From positions 8,319,188-8,383,187 of the forward strand of contig CM034101.1 of assembly GCA_019914945.1 (NCBI GenBank): a stretch of DNA of 64,000 bases, read 5' to 3'. The translations under genes and the position numbers were made by a program. The stretch's first letter is position 1, and every line of letters begins with the position of its first letter. Below, piece after piece: positions 54,911 through 64,000 of the stretch. This stretch comes from Typha latifolia. Lineage: Eukaryota; Streptophyta; Magnoliopsida; Poales; Typhaceae. The notes under the pieces are model-generated. The model was not told where the DNA came from and did not search any database. It was given only the letters and a program-made list of their open reading frames with translations.

Positions 54911-56400
54911 GCCCACCATGCTTCCACGCACCTTGCCCTCAATGTGAAAAGTTAGGGAAATGCTCTAAAATATCAGTCTCCAACTCCCATGTCGCCTCCT
55001 CAGATGGCTTGCCAAGCCACTAAAATAGAATCTCCATCTCCAATCTGGTTCCATGTTGCCGTCGGCGCCTAGCAAGCACACGAGCTGGCTCTACAATCTC
55101 TATCTCCTGTAATGGCTCCAGTAGAACCGATCCAACGACCTCGTGATCTCCAATCCGCTCCCTCAGCAATGAAACATGGAAGACATGATACACTCTCGAC
55201 CCCTCCGATAGCTCCAATCAATATGCAACTAGACCAATTCACTCCAACACCCAAAACGGACCAAACTAGTAATGTGCTAACTTTTGGTTTCACATCGAAC
55301 GTATGGTCATCTGTCGATACGGTTGCACCCTCATAAACACCTAATTGCTGATGTCGAACTCTTGCTCCCTATGGCTACGATTATAAACTTGATTCATGTG
55401 GTTTTGAGCAAGTTTAAGATGAGCACGCAACCTCCTCAATGTGGCATCTCTATCTATCAATACTAAGTCCACTTCCGTCTGATCTACAGATCTCACTAGA
55501 TCATAAGCGCGTAACGTAAGAGCCATGCGTTCATACACCATCTCAAATGGAGTCATGCCAATGTTGCTATGGTAGACGGTGTTATAAAACCACTCCGCCC
55601 GTAGTAAACACTCCAACCATCGTCTCAGCATCTCTCCAACAAAGCACCTCAAATACTGCTCAATGCCTCGATTAACCACCTTAGTTTGGTCGTCCGTCTA
55701 TGGATGGTAGGCCGAACTAAAGTTTAATCGAGTCCCCTGCAATCTAAAAAACTTCGTCCAAAATTTGCTCATAAATGCATGATCACGATCCGAGATAATC
55801 GTGCATGACATGCCATGTAACTAAGTAACATCTCTAACAAAAATTTTAGCCACCGACTTGGCTGAAAATGGATGTGACAATGATGAAAAGTGCGTATACT
55901 TGCTCAATCTGTCAACAACCATAAAAATAATGGAATAACCACGTATCAACGGAAGACCCTCTATGAAATCCATAGAAATATCCTCCCAAACACGGTCCAG
56001 TATAGGTAAAGGCTGTAGTAATCCGGCCGGTTTCAATGTGCTTGCCTTAGCCCTTTGATAAACTTCACAATCACGGACAAAACTCCTCACGTTCCGCCTC
56101 AATCCTGGCCACATACAACTCTGAGATATCCTCCTAATAAGTCCTCAAGACACCCTCATGACCAGCCTCTAGAATTTGGTGGAAGTGCTCCAATAATTTC
56201 TGCCGCAATCCATCATTTGTGGGCACCCTAATGCATCCTCGGTCCAACAGCAAACTGTCTTGATTCTCCAACTCTAGACGGCGCTCCAGATCATCCATCA
56301 CCTCCTACAACAATCTCAAAATATCTGGGTCAAATGTATATACATACCTCAGCTCGTCAAGGAAGGGAAAGGTAGGAAAAGAATAGGTTGCAAGCTCAAC
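54911..56400 (-). pseudogene. Family B element 3 integrase and chromodomain
   Basis: Minus-strand blocks: zinc domain and core at 56114-55821 (W-P-G-L-R-R-N-V, S-M-D-F-I-E-G-L-P, V-D-R-L-S-K-Y-T-H-F), the catalytic Glu region to C-terminal domain at 55679-55341 (G-M-T-P-F-E-M-V-Y, Y-N-R-S-H-R-E-Q-E-F), the end of integrase at 55217-55020 and chromodomain near 55015-54950. A gap around 56150-56400 covers the zinc-domain start in broken frames. It runs parallel to 16862-18240. Confidence 0.85.
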
Positions 56401-57470
56401 GGTATCGGGTTGGCACGATACCAGCAATTTGGTGACTCATCTCTGGCTGTGTCGAGTGTATATGCGCTGTCCCATAAAGTATGGAAGGCTCCTTTGATCG
56501 GTTTGGATAATGAATCGTCTACCGTTCAAATAAGGCCTCAATTTTGTCATCGTATGCAGAATTGCCAACATCTCTCACTCTCATAAGTCGATAATTGCTA
56601 AGATTTTTGTGACAAAGTCTTACTAAGAAAGGCTATGGGACGTCCTTCCTACATTAGTACAGCTCCTATGCCAACACCCGACACATCACATTCCATAATG
56701 AACTCTTTGGTGAAGTCCTGTAGCGGTAAAATGGGTGCCGTCATCATTGATATTTTTAATTTTTCAAACTCTATAGTGGCTTCATTCGTCCATCTAAAAG
56801 AATCCTTGTTCAACAAAAAAGTGAGAGGAGCAGCGATCTAGCCATATCCGGCGATAAAGAGTCGATAATCTCCGGTCAACCCCAAAACTCTTCTCAATCC
56901 GGTGGTAGTAGTAGGAATAGGTCAAACAGTCATACATGCAACCTTTTGAGGATCCGCCGCTACACCATCGGCTGAAATGATGTGGCCTAAATACTCCACT
57001 TGTGGTACTCCTCAAAGGCACTTGGACTTCTCGATCTTCAATTGGTTTTGCTTCAACAAATTCAGCACATCCTCCAAATGCCGCTAATGCTCCAATTCAG
57101 TCCTGCTATACACCAAAATGTCGTCAAAAATACTAAAACATACCTTCGCAAGAGAGGCCAAAATATATCATTCTTGAGGCCTTGAAAGGTAGCGGGAGCA
57201 TTGGTGAGACCAAAAGGCATCACCCGGAACTCGTAATGCCCGTCAGGAGTTCAAAATGCAGTTTTGTGCACATCCGTCGGGTGAACTCTAATTTGATGAT
57301 ACCCGGCCCTCAAGTCAAGCTTGCTGAATATGATCGCCCGTGCTAGCTCGTCCAGCAACTCCTTGATAACCAGAATGGGATACCGGTCCTTGACGATAAT
57401 AGCGTTTAGTGCCCGATAGTCGACACAAAAACGCCATGTCCCATCTTTTTTTCGCACCAATAGCACAGGG
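56401..57470 (-). pseudogene. Family B element 3 RNase H and RT
   Basis: The RT palm is clearest at 57466-57251: [31 protein letters not shown]. The catalytic F-F-D-D-type box falls in shifted frames near 57110-57130. The thumb and R-G-F-L-type segment are at 57020-56790. RNase H (E-C-D-V-S-G region) lies near 56700. Many stops are present. Confidence 0.83.
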
Positions 57471-57936
57471 GAGAGTATGATCTATGACTTGGTTGTATGA
57501 GGCCTTGCTCCTACATCTCAGCTATCATCTTTCAGATAACTTCTTTTTACACATGTGGATACCGATTTGGCCTCATGTTCGTCGATGCAGCCCCAGGTAC
57601 AATCTCTCTGCGATGGTCCGTCGCTCTCCTCCGTGGCAACTCCTGTGGCTCCTCAAATAGTCCAGAAAAGTTATCTAATAGATTAGACAATTCAATGGTA
57701 GTACTTGAACTTGTTTGAGGCTCATCTCCTGCTGATCCTAACTGAAGAAGATAGGCTAAATAATATGCACAAGGCAGCCCCACGAGAGGCTGTATCGCAG
57801 GAATCGGTGAAGACCGAACGCCATCAAGCCACATATCTTTGTTTCCTTGTTTAAATTTTATCCACATGCTCCAGAAATCAAATGTGACGAGTCCCAAACT
57901 CTGTAACCACTGAGCACCAAGGACAATGCCCGCTCC
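57471..57936 (-). pseudogene. Family B element 3 post-protease linker and RT start
   Basis: The minus-strand frame 57897-57547 encodes G-L-V-T-F-D-F-W, G-N-K-D-M-W-L-D-G-V, L-S-N-L-L-D-N-F-S-G-L and P-N-R-Y-P-H-V, leading into RT. It is nearly identical in layout to 2703-3000 and 5637-6110. Confidence 0.85.
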
Positions 57937-58569
57937 TCACAGCTCCAACGGATATAAGTCCACAATGATGTCATGTCCTTGCACCCGTATACCAACCCAG
58001 CGACACAAGCTTTCTGCCTTAATCTTCGTGCCATCTCTAATAGCATCAAATCCCGTGGTCGGCTCGATATCCAAACCCAATCTCCTCGCTAACCTCTCAT
58101 CTAGAAAGTTGTGTGTACTCCTCGAATCGATGAGGATGTGCACACAATGCTTTCTAACGAGTCTGTCTACTCGTAACGTCCTCAGCGCGGAAGTGCCCGA
58201 ATATGCATGTATTGATATTTTAGCTTGGATATCTTTCTCCACGCCCTCCTCAACAATCTCCTCATGGGCCTCCTCTAGACACTCTCCAACATCAACCACC
58301 TCATCATCCTCCTCAAGACCGTCGATAAGCATCACACTCCCGATCGGTTTAAAACACCGATGAACGGGGGTGAAATGCGCATCACATCGAAAGCAAAGGC
58401 CCTTCACTCTTCGCTCCAATACCTGGGCAGTTGTGAGAGTTCGAACAGGGGGTCTTGTGCCTCCTCTAACATTGGAAGAAGGTCTCAATGATAGTCGTGG
58501 TCTAGTACTCGTAGCCTTCTTTTGAAACTGTAGAATTTTCAGTCGGTGTTCTAAGTGCAAACCGCCCAT
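57937..58569 (-). pseudogene. Family B element 3 zinc knuckle and aspartic protease
   Basis: A 210-codon minus-strand frame without internal stop has a basic stretch, the zinc knuckle C-F-R-C-D-A-H-F-T-P (its second half is H-R-C-F), an acidic linker, then protease I-L-I-D-S-R-S-T-H-N-F. The D-S-G active site is changed to D-S-R. The C-terminus reads I-V-D-L-Y-P-L-E-L. Bases 58496-58515 show the uninterrupted target of TGTAAC copy 2. Confidence 0.86.
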
Positions 58570-59689
58570 CTCGGTTGCGCCAATTAGTTTTCGGTGCCAT
58601 CTTTAAAACCCAATGCTTTTGTTACATTCTCACGGCATTCTCAAAGGCCTCCTTAAGAGTAGTAGGACATAGAGTACGAACATTCGTTTTTATCTCCTAT
58701 TGCAGCCCTAAAATTAATGTACTTATTAATGTCTATTCGGGCCAAGATGGCTCACAACGACTACTAACTCATTCAAACTCAGGTTGGTACTCCGATATGG
58801 TCATCCTCTGAACCATCTTGCTTAATATTGCAGCAAAATCTTCATATGTCGCTGTCCAAAATCTGCGTATAATCCTCTTACAAAAATCAGCCCATCCCGT
58901 AAATCCACGACCAGGAATATCCGATTTATACTAATGCAATGTCGTTTCATGGAGATGAAAGCTTGCCATCTGGACTTTTGCATCTTCCGCTGTAACTTGA
59001 CAATAAAAATATTGTTCAACTTGAAAATCCAATCCGTTGGATCACTGCCTTGGAATTTTGAAAAGTCCAAGCATACGGTTTTCCCCTGAATAGCGTTATC
59101 GGGTTCGAAAGATCCTTAGTTTGGGTCTAAACCTTTGTGCATGTTGATCACCTTCTCTAAATCTTCGAGCACGTCCATCACCATCTCCATAGGGATTAAC
59201 CTCATCACTCAAAGTGCCAATCCTCCTCATCGACGAAGCGCACCGGTGTCGCACACCTCTCGGGTTCCACCACTACTGGTCTTGGGTTTTATAACAGAGG
59301 TGAGGAATGATGCGTAGGCATATGTAAGAGGGGATCATTGACACTCATATGACGCACCTGGACCTCTAGGGTATCGGTTCGATTAGGTCCCAGCGTTGGT
59401 CCTTCTTGAAACTCTGATCGTCGTCGAAGAGATGACAAATCCAATCGATTCATGACATATTCCTTGAATTCATTGTGATCCTTTTGCATGTTGTAAGTTC
59501 ATCCATATTCAAACCCATGGACATTGGTTGACACGGTCCTGCCATGGTTGCTCCGAAGGAATCGGCCTCACAGTTAGGATTATCGTGGATTGAGTCTTCC
59601 ATTATCGGTGTGCTCTCCATATGTCTCCTTGTTGATGTCATCTTCCTTGTTTCAACCAATAATGGAGGTCTGAGGTTCGCCTTCTCTGA
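58570..59689 (-). pseudogene. Family B element 3 gag
   Basis: Minus-strand frames: N-terminal region 59695-59289 (M-T-S-T-R-R-H-M-E-S-T-P, then M-Q-K-D-H-N-E-F-K-E-Y), core gag start 59070-58822 (D-F-S-K-F-Q-G-S-D-P-T-D-W-I-F-K), and later gag pieces to 58570. Frame breaks fall near 59210 and 58820. Bases 59211-59218 ('ctcaaagt') are the empty counterpart of the hAT insertion site in element 2. Confidence 0.82.
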
Positions 59690-59716
59690 TACCAATTGTT
59701 AAGATCTGATACCACT
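59690..59716 (-). repeat. Two tandem primer-binding sites beside a B LTR
   Basis: On the minus strand, next to the LTR, AGTGGTATCAGATC is followed 21 bases further in by ATTGGTATCAGAGA. Both carry the initiator-Met primer core TGGTATCAGA. Element 2 has a single site at the same place (26560-26571). Confidence 0.8.
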
Positions 59717-60446
59717 TGATAGGTTCTGTAGCGAAAGAGAGGCTACGCAACGATTCCTTCAAGATCTGAATGTATTATAGAAATTAGTCCGTAAAATTGT
59801 AGTAAAATATTCATTAGATATTCTCCGGTAGTCATAAAATTATGAAACTTAGTTAGATCTGTAACTTCTTGATCTATAATATTTTATATTTATGCCCTTC
59901 ACAGATTCGAACTGTAGTAGGGATGAAAATACAGAATAACGTGGGTGATAGTGGTGGGGACGAGTGGAATGGATGTTAGAGTTATGGATGGGTATGGACA
60001 TGAAGGTGGATGGTGGATGTGATTAAGGGATATAGACGAAGGGAACGAAGTGGTCGAGATCCTAAAGAAGAGGGGTGGCTCAATAGTCGAGAGAGATTAG
60101 AAGTTAGAAGAAACCTTGCCAACGGTAGAGGTGGAAAGATGGTGAAGAAAGAGGAGGGAGAGAGTCTAGAGAGAAGATAGGAGGCAAGAAATCAATAATC
60201 CATTTGCATATTGAAGTGGCTGTCATCCACATATTTATGGAGGCTAGCCAACATATTTATGGTTGAACTCGCCCGACCGCGTTCAAACGCACAATATGCG
60301 TTCTCTGTATTTGCGAACCTAATGCAGACGTTCGCAAGGGCGTTCAAACGCGATCCCTCCTGTGTTCGAACATGACCTATAGGAATTTTATTTTAATGAA
60401 AATAAATACCTAATGCAATAAAAAAAGATCTTAACTAAGTGTATCA
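59717..60446 (-). repeat. Family B element 3, 5' LTR
   Basis: The 730-bp LTR runs from TGATAGGTTCTG to GTGTATCA. The array is at about 60270-60370. It is collinear with 14795-15518 and 26573-27393. Confidence 0.87.
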
Positions 60447-61301
60447 GCGTGTCCCAGAAACGGTGGCTCTAATACCACTCTTGATACGATTTCCCCTTGG
60501 GCTAAGGTTCGATCTATGCCAATTTTAAATCTGGACAGGATGTGACATAGAACTTTGGAAAAAGATCCTGAAAGATACAACTATTGGATCTATGTGAAAT
60601 TTTGATATGTTGTAGCCCTAGAAAAGAGCTTTCCAACAAATCTAGTTTTAGAAAAAAAATCTAATAGTGAGATTCTAGATATCGTCCAAGAATTAGATGA
60701 ACATCACGGAGTCCGTGTATGGATCTGTGGATAGAGGCACGAGATCCTAGGTGATGATGGATGGTGGTGGACCGGCGATAATGGGGTGGCACCGATGAGT
60801 AAGTGGAGATGGAAGGATTATGAATAATGGAAGAGGTTACGGCAAGGTGATAGACAAATTGGAAGAAGGGGGAGGAGTGGGCCGCCCCTTAAGGGACTAG
60901 GATGAGTGGCATGTCGAGGAGGTTAGAAACGGCGATGCCGACAAACAAGAGAAGGAGAGAGAAGAAGATGAAGGAGACTAGGGCAAAACTCAACTCATTT
61001 AGTAGTGACACCTTGGTTGGCATCCACACCTTTAGAGGCTAACCAAACAATTCAAAAATGACAATTATTAACCCTAGAAATAGTAGATTTCCATCGATCG
61101 CGTTCGAACACTCTCGAATGCACATTTTGCGTTCTTTGTATTTGCGAACCTAATGCAGGCGTTCACAAATGCGTTCAAACGCGCTCCACCCGCATTCGAA
61201 TGTGACATACAAATTTAAAATAAACACTAAAACGAGAATAAAAGACACCCCTAAAATGTATCCATACTCAAGATGACATTAGTGAAGTATGAATCGTATC
61301 A
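60447..61301 (-). repeat. A2 LTR with 35-bp leader stub
   Basis: Bases 60447-60481 are the A2 leader with a primer-site complement ('ggctctaataccactct'). The LTR proper, 60482-61301 (820 bp), runs from TGATACGATTTCCCC to GAATCGTATCA. A small array lies at 61098-61205. The next base opens family B leader sequence. Confidence 0.8.
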
Positions 61302-61462
61302 GTCCTGCCATGGTCACTCCAAAGGAATCAGCCTCATAGTTAAGGTTATTGTGGGTTGAGTCTTCCCTTATCGGTGTGCTCTCCATTGGTCTCCTTGTCG
61401 ACGTCATCTTCCTTGTTTCAACTATTAATAAAGATCTAAGGTTTGCCTGGCTCTGATACTAA
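61302..61462 (-). pseudogene. Family B gag start and leader, fragment
   Basis: It matches 26400-26570 and 59535-59700 ('ccatggt', 'ctccaaaggaatc', 'gtcgacgtcatcttcctt') and ends with a degenerate primer-site complement ('ctctgatactaa'). The rest of this B element has been lost to the left. Confidence 0.75.
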
Positions 61463-62255
61463 TGATAGGCTACGAAATAATTTCTTCAAGTTCTGGATTT
61501 ATTGTAGGATGCAGTCCGTGCAACTAAGATAAAATATTCACCAAATATTTTTTTATAATTAGAAAATTATGAAACTATGTGAAATGGATCCATGACTTCT
61601 TGAACTACGATTTTTGTATTTATGCCCTTCGGAGATTCGAACTACAACTAGGATGAAAACATGATTTAGTATGGATGATGGTGGTGGTGACGGGTGGAGT
61701 GGATGTTAGGGTTATGGATGATAATAGAGATGAGGGTGGATGGTTAATGTTGTTTAAGGGATAAAGACGATGGTGAATAAGTGGTTGAGATCCCAAGAAA
61801 GAGGGAGGACTTGACAGACAATGGAGATTAGAAATTAGGAGACACCTTGCCAACGGTAGAGGTGGTAGGTTGGTGAAGAGGGAGGAAGGAGATTAAGGTA
61901 GAGAAGATAGAGAAGATAGGAGGCAAGAAATAAATAATCCAATAGCATAATGATTTTAGCTGCCATCCACACTTTTATAGAAGCTAGCTAATAAGCCAAA
62001 ATACAATTATTAGCCCTAATTCTAGAAGATTCCTACCGATCGCGTTCGAACGCACAAATGACGTTCTCTATTGATGTGAACGCAATGAAGGCGTTCGAAC
62101 ACCGCATTGTTCTCTGTATTTGTGAACCTGATGCAGGCGTTCACAAATACATTTGAATGCGCCCCTAATCGTGTTCGAACGTGACCCAAAGAAATTTATT
62201 TTAATAAAAATAAATAACTAATGCAATAAGAAAAAGACCCTAACTAAATGTATCA
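61463..62255 (-). repeat. Family B LTR (fourth array-bearing copy)
   Basis: It runs from TGATAGGCTACG, missing about 15 bases after TGAT compared with other B LTRs, to ATGTATCA, 793 bp. The array is at about 62040-62180. C gag starts directly after it. Confidence 0.8.
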
Positions 62256-63395
62256 GCTCGATTCGTGGTGGGGCTGGCCCACTTGGATTTGGCCGAGCTT
62301 GTCCCGAATATGGCACACTTGAGGCTAGTGATCTCGGGTTGCTCACTAGCATTTGATCCATGGTTGTCGACTCCAATGTGGTCCACTTTGGTTGTTGTAT
62401 TGCCTTCAACTCTCGTATCTTTTCCTCCATCATTTGTGCCACTGAGAAGGCCTCTAGCAAGGTGGTAGGACGAGTAGCTTTGACTTCTGCTTAGATATCA
62501 CAACGAAGCCCGGAGATGAAAGTGCTTTTGAGAGCTGAGTTCAACCACCTATGGACTCGATTGTTAATTCTTTCAAACTCCTCTTGATAGGCTCTTACAG
62601 AGGTATTTTTTGTTAGCTTTGTCAATGTGGCTTGGAAGCCCTCATAGTCGGAGGGTCCGAAATGCACACAAAGTGCATCGGTGTACTCCTCCCAAGTGGC
62701 GAAAGCATGCTTGCAATGCGCTACTTGAAACCATTTCACTGCTATGTCTTCAAGGAGGAATGAGGCCAGAAGCACCTTTTGGTGATTAGGTGTCCCTTGA
62801 TAAGTGAAAAATTGCTCCACCCTATAAATTCAATCCAATGGGTCACCACCACTGAATTTAAGAAAATCGACTCAAATAGTGCAAGGTTGTAACATTTGGT
62901 CGCATCCATTCTCGCATCCTCGGTGAAGTGGCTCTTGTTGCTGGACCCTTGGTTGATGTGGGGGCTCCTCCCACTCATCCTAAGACTCCTCATCTGGATG
63001 TGGGGCCATAGGTTCCCTCGGGTGCAATGGTGGTAAGTTGGTGCGGCACCCGTGTAGGTCGTCGCGTTGTTGCCATGATGTCTCTAGGATTGGTCCTCGT
63101 CGGTTCCCCCTCTCCTGGTAAAGGGTGATCTTCATGTTTTCGATGACACTCAGTGCTACGCCTTGGAGGATAATGGCTCCTATCAACAAGGGTGGCCTTG
63201 ATCTCTAACAACATTTATGCCATAAGCGTTGGGGTTTGCGCGAGATCGGGAGGGCCTTCTATCTATCCTCGTGAGCTCTATGGGGATGGAGATCTTGACG
63301 GAACCATGTGGTCCGTCTCCAAGCCTTGATCTCTTGTTTGCTTTGTCACCTTCAATCTTGTGGTAGCCATGACAGTCCGAGGAACATTGGCTCTA
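62256..63395 (-). pseudogene. Chromovirus gag, probably family C
   Basis: The minus-strand frame 62820-62491 encodes M-E-Q-F-F-T-Y-Q-G-T-P, F-A-T-W-E-E-Y, H-F-G-P-S-D-Y-E-G-F and Y-Q-E-E-F-E-R-I-N-N-R-V, the core gag domain. 62460-62218 continues it (L-L-E-A-F-S-V-A-Q), followed by Pro/Ser-rich sequence. The N-terminal part is at 63214-62742 in several frames. A primer-site complement ('ggctctaacacca') is at 63379-63391. Assignment to C rests on the adjoining LTR. Confidence 0.78.
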
Positions 63396-63903
63396 ACACC
63401 AATTATTACGAACCAGTCTGATTCGATCCGCAACGGTTCTGGACTCGGTTAGGCTCGTAACTTCCGAAGTGATCTGCAAACAATCTAATAGACGGATCTT
63501 TCTAAATTTTGAATATGTTAGCGCTCTTGGAGAGAGTTTCCAATGAATCTAAGATAACATAATTTAGATGGTTAGATCTCAAGATATTGACCAAACAGTG
63601 GCCGAAGGTCAATTTAATCATAGTTTGATAGCCCTCCAATGGCTAGAGACAAGTTGAGAAGGAGGTAAAGGCCAAAGCTAACTATTTTCGCCGCAGTGCG
63701 TTAGAACACGCCCGATCGTGTTCAAGCACATAATTTGCATTCTCTGTAGCTGCGAATGCGTACAGGCATTCAAACGACACGTTCCAACGCAGGTCCCCTC
63801 TAGCAAAAGGTTTTATTCTCTCAAGCAAACACAAACTAGATAAATAGGCTTATCTCAATGCACCCAATGCCGCAAGCAGATCCAATCCGACCAAGTCGTA
63901 TAA
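63396..63903 (-). repeat. Family C LTR (5' LTR)
   Basis: It begins near 'ttattacgaacc' and ends 'gtcgtataa', the decayed counterpart of GAGTTGTATCA at 41029. The last 200 bases match 40730-41029. A diverged array lies at about 63697-63790. About 508 bp; the exact left base is uncertain. Confidence 0.68.
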
Positions 63904-64000
63904 CCCTAGGCTGCCAAATCGTAAACCAAATAGGTTTTCGATGCAAATAATTCTTTTTCTAATTAATTAATGTAATTAGAAAAAGTCACGAAACATACTC
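63904..64000. other. Window edge, nothing recognised
   Basis: AT-rich sequence with no element end or open frame that I can support. Confidence 0.4.

Overview
The window is nuclear DNA of a flowering plant. It contains one recognisable host gene, a ten-exon PDCD2/TSR4-type gene with GT-AG introns at 35180-38127 (+). Almost everything else is LTR retrotransposon sequence, most of it decayed and inserted element within element. The species cannot be told from the sequence alone. I saw no bacterial genes, rRNA, tRNA or CRISPR array.

Families, named here for convenience. Family A is a Ty3/gypsy chromovirus with LTRs of about 0.7-1.0 kb (LTR subtypes A, A2, A3). Family B is a second chromovirus with LTRs of about 0.72-0.96 kb. 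Family C is a third chromovirus. There is also a Ty1/copia SIRE-like element and its solo LTR, and a 'TGTAAC' family: non-coding, TG...CA ends, 5-bp target duplication, up to about 3.2 kb after subtracting a nested insertion, probably long solo LTRs. DNA transposons are represented by a 747-bp hAT-type element with a perfect 8-bp target duplication and a 364-bp Harbinger/Tourist-type MITE.

Layout. 1-2096: TGTAAC copy 1. 2097-6568: broken B pieces in both orientations, with one B LTR. 6569-12070: family A element with both LTRs, gag to RNase H, no integrase. 12071-14794: LTR fragments and unclassified DNA. 14795-27393: one B element on the minus strand, holding a solo copia LTR, TGTAAC copy 2 (itself holding a solo A LTR) and the hAT element. 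27394-34562: A2 remnant, then an A3 element with both LTRs (28879-33875) holding a further solo LTR, inside an older LTR. 34563-40081: the host island with the PDCD2-like gene. 40082-43670: C element split by a B LTR. 43671-47357: two A2 LTRs (one holding the MITE) and an integrase-less A element. 47358-48658: TGTAAC copy 3. 48659-54785: B integrase fragment, then a SIRE-like copia element lacking reverse transcriptase. 54786-63903: B element, A2 LTR, second B leader and LTR, C gag and C LTR.

Two patterns go beyond ordinary nesting. First, the ends of family A LTRs have taken in copies of the initiator-Met tRNA primer-binding site: 0, 1, 2 or 3 copies at 40-42 bp spacing. The one-copy and three-copy cases are fixed by target duplications. 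Second, an array built on the palindrome GCGTTCGAACGC sits in eighteen LTR copies of families A, B, C and copia, across two superfamilies, while other LTRs of the same families lack it. No retrotransposon ORF here is intact, so none of these copies could move without help.
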